Positions 12,574-21,453 of a DNA stretch of 64,000 nucleotides are shown here, one piece after another. Under the pieces are notes generated by a model that saw only the letters and a program-made list of their open reading frames with translations, ran no database searches and had not been told where the DNA came from. The position numbers and the translations under genes were made by a program. The stretch is from Armillaria gallica. Lineage: Eukaryota > Basidiomycota > Agaricomycetes > Agaricales > Physalacriaceae. The stretch spans positions 6,510,001 to 6,574,000 of the forward strand of contig JBANDB010000003.1 in assembly GCA_037576215.1 (NCBI GenBank), given 5' to 3'. Position 1 is the stretch's first letter. Each line of letters opens with the position of its first letter.

Positions 12574-12642
12574 TGCTAACCAGGACTCGAACCTGGTGTA
12601 TCCATCTGCCATTCAAGTGGTTAGACTAAATGGTGTATAGCA
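12574..12642 (-). ncRNA. tRNA-like element 4
   Basis: The T-arm CCAGG-TTCGAGT-CCTGG is perfect and the ends TGCTA/TAGCA pair. A hairpin CCATT/AATGG with a 15-nt loop occupies the place of D- and anticodon arms. A T5 run lies downstream at about 12551-12555. It is not a readable tRNA. Confidence 0.4.
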
Positions 12643-12790
12643 TCTGTTCTGAGAATCTTGCAAACGGGGAAGAGGAAACTAAGAGAACGTTATGTATGGG
12701 CTTGAGGATCAGCCGCCGACTTCCTCTCGTTTGGATTTGGAGGAGCATAGTTACACAAAAACCATTTCAGTTTCACCAATATTTATATAA

Positions 12791-12845
12791 ACTCCGGGAG
12801 TCGAACCCAGCGCACTGTGCGCACCCACTCGCCTACAGTGGTCTA
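12791..12845 (-). ncRNA. Compact tRNA-like element 5
   Basis: The minus strand has box A TAGGCGAGTGG and box B GGTTCGACTCC separated by 16-17 nt. The T-stem is CTGGG/CCCGG. A hairpin CCACT/AGTGG overlaps box A, and an inverted repeat GCGCAC/GTGCGC fills the gap. A T5 run lies downstream (about 12760). No anticodon arm is possible. Confidence 0.4.
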
Positions 12846-13004
12846 TCGACTGGACTGGCTGTCCAACCCAAACGATCCCTCCTCCCCAGTGTAAACCTCC
12901 GAATTCGAGGTTTCCTCTTACCCTGTGCTTCTTCTAAGCGATGATATGTCGGAATGGGCAAGGACTGGCAACAAAAATTTGAGACACCGATACGTTCTGA
13001 CGTT

Positions 13005-13060
13005 GGTTCCAGGAGTCGAACGTGGTGCATGACAATGCGTACATTCTAGGCTACGGGATG
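13005..13060 (-). ncRNA. Compact tRNA-like element 6
   Basis: Box A (TAGCCTAGAAT) with upstream flank TCACATC.CG matches element 1 at 10674, but the middle is about 16 nt shorter and has a 4-bp hairpin GCAT/ATGC in place of the longer arm. Box B reads CGTTCGACTCC. A T5 run lies downstream. It appears to be a deletion derivative of the element 1 type. Confidence 0.45.
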
Positions 13061-13535
13061 TGATGACATAACGAGAGAGGCGAATAGCACGTAGCCGCCA
13101 GTTCACCAGTCACCAGCCATGCCTCATAGAGCCTGGGACCGGCACGTCAAAAGCGGCAGGACACACAAGTCGCCGCACGCCGGCCAGCCCGCAAGCGTCA
13201 CTTTTCTGTCCCCCAAAGTGAGCGAATGCCAACGGTGACAAATTGTCGCGAGGATTGGGTGTCCGTGCGGCAGCGTATGCAGGGAAAGGGCGACGCTGAT
13301 ACAGCACCGGATACGGTCTTGCCGAGCAGTAGATTGCAAGTCGGTAGGCAAAGACCACATCCTGGCATCGCGTCATTCATGCGCGTCCGAAGCAAAGTGG
13401 AAATTAGATCTGAAGAAACAAAATGTCCGATGAGCACTCCGTACGCGAACGCGAAAACAGTTAGCAGCGACACCAGAGTCCTGGGATAGCGCATCCAAGA
13501 GCCGCATACGCAAACACCACCCTCCTCTTCCCAGC

Positions 13536-13607
13536 GTTGACCTCTTCTCTGCCATCCATGTTAACCTCTTCTCTGCCATCCATGTTAACCTCCTCTCTGC
13601 CATCCAC
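13536..13607. repeat. Three 24-bp tandem units
   Basis: The units start at 13536, 13560 and 13584, differ at one to three bases, and each ends GCCATCCAT or GCCATCCAC. They lie between tRNA-like elements and are not in a supported gene. Confidence 0.9.
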
Positions 13608-13874
13608 GGGGCCGTGAATAGAAGCCGTTATCAGAACATTAGCTCGGTCTCGTTAAGTAGTAGTGGTCGTTGTCCAGTCTTCTTCACGACGCCGCACTGA
13701 ATACCAAGGGTCTTCAAGTAGCGAAGGTAGAACGTCGCAGCTCCTTGCCATATGTCGCTCGTTCGAAGCACGTCATAGTCTGTAAGTAAATCATGGCGGT
13801 GGTAGGTGTCCAAGAACAATGCAGCACAGTTACTAGTTAAACGCGCGCAGCAAAAATTTCTGAGTTGCATAGAA

Positions 13875-13913
13875 CGACACTAGCAGGATTCATCTAGCTT
13901 TGGCTGTAGTGTC
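13875..13913 (-). pseudogene. Internally deleted tRNA-Ser
   Basis: The 39-nt sequence keeps the acceptor GACACTA/TAGTGTC as seven perfect pairs, the start of box A (AGCCAA) and the 3' half of the T-arm (AATCCTGC), all matching the tRNA-Ser genes at 11496 and 18934. The D-loop, anticodon arm, variable arm and half of the T-arm are gone. Box B is lost, so it should not be transcribed by its own promoter. A T5 run follows. Confidence 0.7.
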
Positions 13914-14823
13914 CAAGATTAGGAACGGGCAATCCGGGGATGGATACGAAGAGGGATAAATATCCAAAAACGACATATTGCAAAGGAAGCGCAGAGTATT
14001 AGGGATATCCAAACCGAGAGGATCTTCCAAGCTAGATGGTGACCGTTAGACGTGGCAGAAGGGGCGCGAGTGAGCGAGAAACCAAGATACAGGGTATCTT
14101 GGGGTTTGGGGGGTGAGTTTCCTGCTGAGGTGACTTCCGGCTGAGGGAAGAGAGAGCGTGAAGGAAGGGAAGCCGGAAGGGTGACTGGAACATCACCAAC
14201 TGATGGGCAGGGAACCCAGGTGTTCGGGAGGTTGATGACTGACCGACAGCTGGAGACGCGATGCGGCAGACAACGAACCCAAACAGCTATGGCTAACAAG
14301 GGTGCAGGTGGGTGGGTCGCGAAAACCGAGTCCTGCACAACGAGGGGAGAGCGAAAACTTCGATGGAGATCTACTACGAAGTCCGCAAACATCGGTATTA
14401 CTCGATCGTACAAAACGGACGCAAATATGGTGCCACTACTGCACCACTAGCTTGGCCCCGCTCAAACTCGACGTGAGGAACGAACGGCTCGAGTTTGAGG
14501 TCCAACGTGTTTAATACGATTCGACGACGACACCATAAGCGTATTATTTGCGGAACGTATGAGGAAGGAACTTGTCGATATGTCTGAGCAGTGAATACGA
14601 GTAAAGCGGCAACATGTGAGAAAAGGCGAGAACCACGACGAGTCTGGGGTCTGCGGGAAGAATAATATCGCAAGTTGGAGGTTACATGCATATATGCGGG
14701 GGACCCCCGGAAGAAAGGCCTGCATCCTTCCCTTGGCGTCAAGGTAGAATGTGTAGAGAGAAAACTATGCACACTTCATTAGAAAGAACACATCCAAAAA
14801 CACATTGTGTGTTAACCGCGACT

Positions 14824-14880
14824 TTACCTCCAGGATTCGAACCTGGTGCGTTTCAAAGACCGTGACCCCTAGGCTACAGC
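14824..14880 (-). ncRNA. Compact tRNA-like element 8
   Basis: Box A TAGCCTAGGGG and box B GGTTCGAATCC are 22 nt apart. The T-stem CCAGG/CCTGG is perfect and is followed by GGAGGTAAAG, close to the GGAGGTGAAAT 3' flank shared by the elements at 16.2, 16.7 and 16.9 kb. The gap contains TTTGAAA, which resembles an anticodon loop but has no proper stem. A T5 run lies about 25 nt downstream. Confidence 0.45.
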
Positions 14881-15841
14881 GTGGACAAGTAAGCGTAAAC
14901 ATCCTTCTTGATGACAGGCATCCTGGGAGACACAGAAGGGCACATATTGGCCAGCAGACAATCTCTCCGCTTCTTGTCCACCGATTCGAGGAGGGCCTAG
15001 GAAGGAAGGACAGAGCAACCAGACACAGAAGATGAAGGGGTGGGGTGGACTCTGTTGATCCATACACAAACCCGGAGGTTGGATATGTCGCGTTTATCTT
15101 CGAGAAGATGCGGGAGAGGAATGTCCCTTCCACACTGTATCTCCAGATGCCTCGAAGTGGCCGTCGGGGAATCATGCGGGTCGGTATAGAATTTGGAAAC
15201 GAACCTGTATGCACACACACAGGAAGCCAAGGAAACATGAGGTAAGGACGTAGACCGGTTCTTGACAACGAAAATGTGGGTTATGAGCGAGCCGAGAGCG
15301 CGAGAATGGACAACACGGTCGAAAAGCTATGCATAAGATTCATGGGAGGAAGACGGGTTTGTCTCTTTCCTAGACGTCCAGACGCTCATGAGCATGCCAA
15401 AGTTTTATAGCTCAAAAACAGGATTCTCGTACCAAAGATTCGATGTTGCCATGTCCCGCTCAATATACCATCCTTCCACTTGGTCCAGTACGCTTCTTCT
15501 CAACCCCAGTGACTGAGGCCTGAGGTCCCTCACCGAGCTAAGCCCTTATACACGTATTTTATCGGGCCGTCTGCAGTCACACACAGGCGTGAGTAGTAGT
15601 CGTGATCAGAACTGTAGCTCGGTCTAGTAGTCGTGGTCCAGTCTTCGGCACCAGATATCATGGGCCCTAGGCCAGAGAGGATAGAGCGTCACAACTCCTT
15701 CAAAGCACGGCGAGTGAGAAGAAAAAGATCATGGCTGTCGGTGGCAAGAAAGATGCAAGTAACAGCACAGCCACTACTTTGTGCAGTTCCAAGGAAGATT
15801 TTAAATTTGCGTTCAAAAGAATCAGTGCAATTGCGCAAGTA

Positions 15842-15916
15842 CGACACTAGTAGGATTCGAACCTGGGCCTGAACGTCTGAACATTCGACCTTACATAACC
15901 ACTTGGATGTGGTGCC
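15842..15916 (-). pseudogene. Diverged tRNA-Ser-like gene
   Basis: The 75-nt span has acceptor ends GGCAC/GTGTC that pair, a D-stem ACAT/ATGT with an AAGTGGTT loop, and box B GGTTCGAATCC. The 3' part of the T-stem (CCTACT) does not match its 5' strand, and the anticodon region forms only three pairs around AATGTTC. The ends resemble the tRNA-Ser genes nearby. Box spacing is normal (33 nt), unlike most cluster members. A T4 run lies downstream. It is probably a decayed tRNA, although the paired D-stem hints at selection. Confidence 0.5.
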
Positions 15917-16211
15917 CATTCAAAAGATGAGGAACAGACACGCTAATGGGAGTACGAAAAGAAGTATGTATCCGCATCGAAAGAGAAACCGGGTTCTTGC
16001 ATACCCTCTTGACTGAGTCGACAAAATTTGAATGACTTTGGAGAAGAGTCTGTTAGTCCTACGTCGGCTTGACATAATTCCAACACGTCTAGTAAGAGAC
16101 TGCGAAAGGGCAGAAGTCACAACCGCATCTCTTCTCCCGCCTCCGTCATGCAAAGCTTTAAGCATGATGTGGTGGTCACCCCGGAAAAAGGAGCATGTGC
16201 CTATTTGACAT

Positions 16212-16264
16212 TTCACCTCCAGGGATTGAACCTGGTACATGTGTCCAAACGGATTAGGCTACGT
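16212..16264 (-). ncRNA. Compact tRNA-like element, GGAGGTGAAAT subfamily
   Basis: Box A TAGCCTAATCC resembles that of fungal tRNA-Arg, and box B GGTTCAATCCC follows after 18 nt. The T-stem CCAGG/CCTGG is perfect. The 3' flank GGAGGTGAAAT is shared with the elements at 16737 and 16941. The ends do not form an acceptor stem. A T5 run is present about 20 nt downstream. Confidence 0.5.
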
Positions 16265-16358
16265 ATATACATACTATACCGACACCAACTTGTGAACAAG
16301 AAAGGACTCAAAACAAAGGCACGACGCAGAAAAGATTGCTTCCTAACGTCGCTCATTA

Positions 16359-16412
16359 GGGACCACCACACGAATCGAACGTGTGCACTGACTCTTGTCT
16401 CGTTAGACTGTA
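16359..16412 (-). ncRNA. tRNA-like fragment
   Basis: The T-arm ACACG-TTCGATT-CGTGT is perfect and is followed by GGTGGTCC, but no matching acceptor strand is found upstream. The upstream part ACAGTCTAACGAG is only a weak box A. A T4 run lies downstream. Confidence 0.35.
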
Positions 16413-16736
16413 AATTGGATGGAATTTTTACGTCTGAGACGAAATGTACCAGGACGGAGGGCTGCGAGAGTCATAATATCACGAGTGTGTGGGAAGAAGA
16501 ATTAGAAAGACCGGGGCACAAGAGTAGTGCGGATTCGGACTGTAGACGAAGTGTCGCAGTTCCGAGCCTAATGCACATGATACGAAGAGGGATTCAAAGA
16601 CAAGCTCTAGCTGTGTCTTATCCCACGGGAGAGTGAATTCGGCGAATAAAAACACCAAGGTAGAGCGACGAGCGTAGAAATTATACTCAGAGTTGTTCGA
16701 GCGCGACAAAAAGAGGAACAGGATCATGGCCGCTTA

Positions 16737-16792
16737 TTTCACCTCCAGGAGTCGAACCTGCAATATTATACACAGATCCATTAGGCTACGTG
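16737..16792 (-). ncRNA. Compact tRNA-like element, GGAGGTGAAAT subfamily
   Basis: Box A TAGCCTAATGG is a clean match to the consensus and to fungal tRNA-Arg D-arms. Box B GGTTCGACTCC follows after 19 nt. The sequence CCTGCA upstream of box A can pair with TGCAGG at the start of the T-arm. The 3' flank is GGAGGTGAAAT, and a T5 run lies downstream. Confidence 0.5.
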
Positions 16793-16940
16793 CAGGTCGG
16801 GAGCAGGGTGGATGTCATCGTAGTATGTCACTGTGCACCGTCCCGCCATAGGTGAAACCAACGTAGAGAGCAGAAATTTTAATCACGCTTGTTGTATCCA
16901 CCAGGACGACCAAAAGGACGGCCCCAGCTTGCCATAGCAT

Positions 16941-16992
16941 TTCACCTCCAGGAATCGAACCTGGTACATCATGCAGATCCAGTAGGCTACGT
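16941..16992 (-). ncRNA. Compact tRNA-like element, GGAGGTGAAAT subfamily
   Basis: Box A TAGCCTACTGG and box B GGTTCGATTCC are 17 nt apart, with a perfect CCAGG/CCTGG T-stem and the shared GGAGGTGAAAT flank. It begins only 150 bp from the preceding element. A T4 run lies downstream. Confidence 0.5.
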
Positions 16993-17307
16993 GCACGTAT
17001 TAGGAGCGGCACAGATGGTGTCAACACGAGTGTGCCATTCTCAGTAATGTCGATGAGTATCTATACACGTACAAGACGCTTTCTCGTCCCGCTGCCCTGC
17101 TCAATGCAGCTGGATTCCTTGCCGTAATACGTAACCTTCAGAGCCAAGGACAGCGACCAACCATCAGGCAGGGGAAGAGGCGAGCAACATTGCATATCCT
17201 TCTTACGGAAGGTATTTTCGGCGACAAAAGAGCTCAGAGCAGCTATTATTCGAGAATCGAGCCCATTGACACACGAGGGGGAAAAGACTGCACTCCTGCC
17301 TCTATAA

Positions 17308-17358
17308 GTCCCCATACGAATCGAACATATCGGGGCCGCGTTCCCATTCCTCCATGTG
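17308..17358 (-). ncRNA. Compact tRNA-like element, diverged
   Basis: Box A TGGAGGAATGG and box B TGTTCGATTCG are 16 nt apart. The T-stem ATATG/CGTAT can be extended by CCCC/GGGG. A T4 run lies downstream. No cloverleaf can be completed. Confidence 0.35.
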
Positions 17359-17678
17359 GTAGTTAGAAGCAATGAAAAGGAGAGTTGGATAGGGTGATTA
17401 GAGCGCGTAATAAATTCAAACGTCGCGTCAGAGCCTTTCCTCGGAGTAATTTATGAACCAACGGGTGCGAGGTCGTGACACCAGGATGTAGTGTTAGACG
17501 CGACCATATCTTCGGCGCAAGCAACCCACTAAAAGGTGTTAGTGATGAGTCAAAGTCAGAGATGGGAGGAATGCCACGACACACCAAATATTCAAGTTCA
17601 TACGGTCCTAGTAATATGCCGCTGTCCATCCGTTCAGCCGCCAGCGGTTGTTAAAAAGTGAGTTTTTGTGCACAGTAT

Positions 17679-17731
17679 TTCACCCTCAGGACTCGAACCT
17701 GGTGCATTATGCATACCCAATAGGCTACGAT
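17679..17731 (-). ncRNA. Compact tRNA-like element
   Basis: Box A TAGCCTATTGG and box B GGTTCGAGTCC are 17 nt apart. The gap contains a small hairpin TGCAT/ATGCA. The 3' flank GAGGGTGAAAT is a variant of the subfamily flank. T-runs lie about 15-30 nt downstream. Confidence 0.48.
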
Positions 17732-18425
17732 AGACTGGCAGGAAAGACCAATCATCTGTAGCAAGTTCCCGCATCGACGTCCAATCGAAACGAAGGGATC
17801 TCTGCTCCGGACAGTGTGTTTGAACGGAACGAAAACCTCGTCGCTAGGAGTAGAAGCTGGTCCATGTACCTAAGTCGCGAGAGGATGTGTTGGGTTGAAA
17901 GGAAACGCGAAGTTTGTGCCATCCGCATGGATCCACTGCCCTCCTCTCGAACGCAAAATCGGACGATTTATAAGATGACCTGAGAATAGGCCAAACAAAA
18001 GTCGAAATGGGACGGAGAATGAACATGCGCAGTCGGGAAGGCCATTTGTGCAACCTGCGGAGGTCGGAAGCGAGTGAACCTAGCTAAATGTATGTGAGCA
18101 TGCCAAACGAACCCAGAAAGCAAGTCTCGCACCAATGATACCATCGCGGGATCGTGCTCACTTCGACTAGTTTCAAGCTTGCCTTGTCATTGTTGCATTT
18201 TCAAAGAGAGATGAGGGACAGTCGAACGATTTATTATGGGACGGGAGAGGGCGGCCACTGAGAAAGATCGTGCTGAAGAATGGCCGTCGAATAACCTGAA
18301 GGCCCGGTGGGCACTGCCATTACTGAACATGATAAAGAGAATATGTTGCACAGCCACTAGCAATGTTTCAAGAAGCTCGCAGTTCAAACCGTTTGAACTT
18401 TGCAACCAAAGCTTAGTGTTCACTG

Positions 18426-18825
18426 TAGGGTTGCGCACGAAACCTCCAAGGGGGGTAACTTACGTTTTTTACCGACCCCTCCCCGAAGGGGGTGTTTTGA
18501 TACGGTAATTTACCGTTACTTACCTATCACGTGCATAATCACATGACGGACGCGCGGCAACTGCAAATTATTTTTTCAGGATGTCTGTGTTCGTGTTTTA
18601 GGACTTTTTCTGTGTCGAGGATGCTGTAAGTCATCTGAACATATCGCATATTCACTCCTGCACCACGTATACGGAATATACATGTAATCATATTGAATTT
18701 TTATGCTTATCAGGCAGTCACATGATGTGTAAGTTACCTCGACGGAAAACCCCTCCAGCGAGGGGAGGTAACTTACCGGTAATAAACCCAAGTGTAACAA
18801 AACCTAGGTTTCATGCGCTACCCTA
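18426..18825. mobile_element. hAT-type MITE, copy B
   Basis: The 400-bp element has ends TAGGGTTGCGCACGAAACCT and AGGTTTCATGCGCTACCCTA and is flanked by a perfect 8-bp duplication GTTCACTG (18418-18425 and 18826-18833). It shares termini and subterminal GGTAA/TTACC motifs with the copy at 11017 but has a diverged centre and a different target site, so the two inserted independently. It lies 108 bp from the tRNA-Ser gene at 18934. There is no coding capacity. Confidence 0.9.
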
Positions 18826-18933
18826 GTTCACTGTGTCTCGAGTCCCGAGTCCACTGTCCACTGTGTCCAGGAAGAATTTTAAATGTTAAATATTTTTAGA
18901 AAAAGGAGATTCGAGAAAACCTCTAAAAGAGAA

Positions 18934-19038
18934 CGACACCAGCAGGATTTGAACCTGCGCACTCAGAGAGTAACAGATAACAATGATAATATTGTACATC
19001 ATTCTAATCTGTCGCCTTAACCACTTGGCTATAGTGCC
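18934..19038 (-). tRNA. tRNA-Ser(AGA) with intron, copy 2
   Basis: The mature part is essentially identical to the gene at 11496: same acceptor, D-arm, AGA anticodon, variable arm, T-arm and discriminator G. The 23-nt intron differs almost completely in sequence from the 22-nt intron of copy 1, while the splice position (37/38) is the same. A T4 run lies downstream. It should be functional. Confidence 0.92.
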
Positions 19039-19442
19039 ACAGTAAGGTTGTTCTTGGATATATAGAAAGTGCTTGGACATATATTCACTCGCCACCACCT
19101 CTACGTCGTCGAATAGGCAACTGCAAAAGCTTCGACGACTACACGTATGGAATATTACTATTTCACCGGGTGTTACGCGCTATGCACATCTTCGTTATGA
19201 TGGCATCTACCTTGATAGGCAGTTCAGCGCATGCCAGACAGAAAAATTACTGCGTTACGAAGTTCGATCTTCACATAATGGACCTCCGTTACGCGTTAGT
19301 GTGTGAAGATACGGTCGAAATACTACAGTAATCATTACATGCCTTTATTCTCCCGTTATCAACCATGAACTAAGGGATGGACGTTTTAGAGATCACGGGA
19401 CCGTGTGGTAGTGGCGTTCAAGTTACTACCCTCTTGACTCTC

Positions 19443-20459
19443 ATGTCCTCGTCGTCTGCTGGGACGTTTCAGGAAACTCCTTCTGAAATTTTCTATGAAA
19501 TTCTTCTCCATTCTAGAGTGAAAGAACTCTCTTTCTTCTGGATCACCTGCCGTCAAGTTTCACGCAGCTTTAAAGACGCAGTCGAACATGTCTTTATCAC
19601 CAAGCATCTGAACAAGACATGGATTCGCACCGATGCTGGTCGGTCTCTATACGATCCCTTACTACGTTCCCTTCAAAAAGCCAACGTTTGTTCTAGGCAT
19701 CTGGCATTCTTCTGAACACGGCAAAGTCTTCCTTGCCTCCGAATTCAAATTTTCTCATCTCGACCCTGCCAATCCGTCTCGGGCGATATTCAAATATGAT
19801 GAATGCCATGAAGACTTTCAAGAGGAGCTCGCTCGTCGATTGAGCCAGACGCTCAAGAATGGACCCTCACTTGAACGCCCGAGGGTGATGATTCAAGTCA
19901 GGCGCAGTGCGAATGACACCATGTTACCGGAATTCCAATCCACCTTCGACCCTGAGACGAATCTGTTCGAAATCAGCTTTGACTGGAAAGGGATGTATAG
20001 CCATTTTTTCCGGGAGCAGAAGGAGGTAGGAAGGAGGATGCGTGAATGGGTATGTATCCCTTCTCTACTCTGTGTTTGTTTGTATAGAACGACGAATGCT
20101 GTCTATAGGTCGAAAGCGTCAAGGACGAAGTGAGCGCTCTCGGGAAAGATGGAGGAGACGGTGGCTTAGGTTCCTTCGCACGCGTCATGCGAATGTATGC
20201 AAATAGTAACGATGAAATTCGCAAGACTATCCGCTCGGAGAGGATAAGGCGGAACGTGCTAGAGAACGAAGGCAGGGTGGTATCGGGACAAGACGATACC
20301 GGGTACCAAAGAGTGAAAGAAGAGGAACATGCGATTGGATGGGAGGACCCGTATAGTGACGAGGATGAGAATGATGACGATGAGAGAGAGGACGCCGAGT
20401 CAGAAGGGGATTGGGAGACTGTCGATGAATCAAGTGACGACGATGAAGATCATAGCTAG
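19443..20459 (+). CDS. F-box-like protein with acidic tail
   Basis: The exons are 19443-19638, 19697-20049 and 20109-20459; the introns are 58 and 59 bp, and the total is 299 residues. Residues 10-50 resemble an F-box (PSEIFYEILL, then CRQVSRSFKDAVEH), which would link a substrate to Skp1 in an SCF ubiquitin ligase. No LRR or WD repeats follow. The middle part is unclassified and contains NLFEISFDWKGMYSHF. The last 60 residues are strongly acidic (runs of D, E and S), a common feature of nuclear or chaperone-binding tails. The F-box assignment is moderate. A decayed relative lies at 5382-6160, which supports the exon model because both splice positions are shared. Confidence 0.78.
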
Positions 20460-20927
20460 ACTCGGATAGGCAGCACCTCCGGTGACCGAGACTCACTTTA
20501 GGAATGTGTTGTTTGTGTTGTTCATAGAATTTATTCATGCGTCTTATTATATACCCTGCTGCCTCATATTAGAACACTAGAACTAGCCCTCCGTTCATAA
20601 GGGGACTCGGATATTATCACGCGACGTTTATCGCGTCGGCTATGGTCAATCATATTCATGGACTATTACTTCTCGCTACAAATGACATCACAAATTGATG
20701 GGTAGCATGTGTGTTCAGATAGCCAAAGTACACTAATTGTAGGCTACTCCTATGTGGCCGCGTTGCAAGAACAAAGATAGATCGGCGTCGAACAAAAATA
20801 TAGCCGGAATAAGGGCTTCGAGGTCTTCAGAGTGGCACGGCAACGGAACATTAAAGCAAAAACCGAGGGATATTAAAGGCACTCGCATCGCTGATTATTC
20901 CTCCCCACTGGCAACGCATAACAGACG
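20460..20927. other. Intergenic, nothing recognised
   Basis: This is the interval between the F-box-like gene and the first HSP20 gene. No clear heat-shock element is visible upstream of 20928, unlike the other HSP20 genes in the window. Confidence 0.5.
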
Positions 20928-21453
20928 ATGTCACAATCTGCCTCCCGTTCTACGCCGGGCTACACCATCGACCCTAATCCCATTCTCTCACAACTAGCTT
21001 TGGCTAAAACTTTCCTTACCTTGTACGTTGTTCGTTTCTTGCCCTCATAAGGTCCCCCAACCTATACACTTCTACAGCATGGACGTCTCCGAAAATAGAG
21101 CTACGAACACAGTCAGCGCTATCCTCGAACTGCCCGGTCTCAAAAGAGAAGACATACACACTACTTGGGATAACGGTGAGGTCATTGTCTGGGGAGAGAC
21201 TCCAGACGTAGAGGAGGGTGGCTACAGTGTTGGTGAGCGAAACATCGGCGCGTTCTGCAGGTGTTTAAGGACTCCTCCCGGAACCAAGGTAAGCGTGCAT
21301 TAACATGGCTCCTGGCATGAGCAAAGGCACTGAAATCATTTGTAGAGAAACGACGTGAAAATTTCTCTCAAAAACGGACTATTGACGTTGACGTTCCCGG
21401 CAACACCAGATACGGTGTTGAAGGAAACCACGAAGAACTTGTTGGGACATTAG
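20928..21453 (+). CDS. Diverged small heat-shock (HSP20) protein
   Basis: The exons are 20928-21022, 21078-21288 and 21346-21453, giving 137 residues. Intron positions match the three other HSP20 genes here, with the second exon starting one base before an internal ATG. The alpha-crystallin domain is recognisable from LELPGLKREDI through the second-exon end to the terminal strand NGLLTLTFP. The usual N-terminal YYEPF..FDR region is missing and is replaced by an unrelated Ser/Pro-rich start, and the beta-strand loop is shorter (exon 2 is 211 nt against 220 nt). The central motif has substitutions such as CRCLRTPPG in place of SRTLRLPQG. It may be a specialised or decaying chaperone. Confidence 0.8.

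Noticed and set aside
12600..12640. Possible plus-strand box A (AAGTGGTTAGAC) suggesting a plus-strand tRNA
   Set aside because: The neighbouring T-arm has its canonical TTCGA loop only on the minus strand, and no plus-strand box B follows.
14181..14450. Plus-strand frame of 89 codons between tRNA-like elements
   Set aside because: No motif, no partner exon, and the region has comparable frames on both strands.
10674..17731. SINEs with tRNA-derived heads
   Set aside because: No common body or tail, no target-site duplications, and no A-rich or simple-repeat 3' ends follow the elements.
10674..19038. CRISPR-like array of repeats and spacers
   Set aside because: Spacing is irregular, the repeated parts are tRNA promoter boxes, and the genome is eukaryotic.
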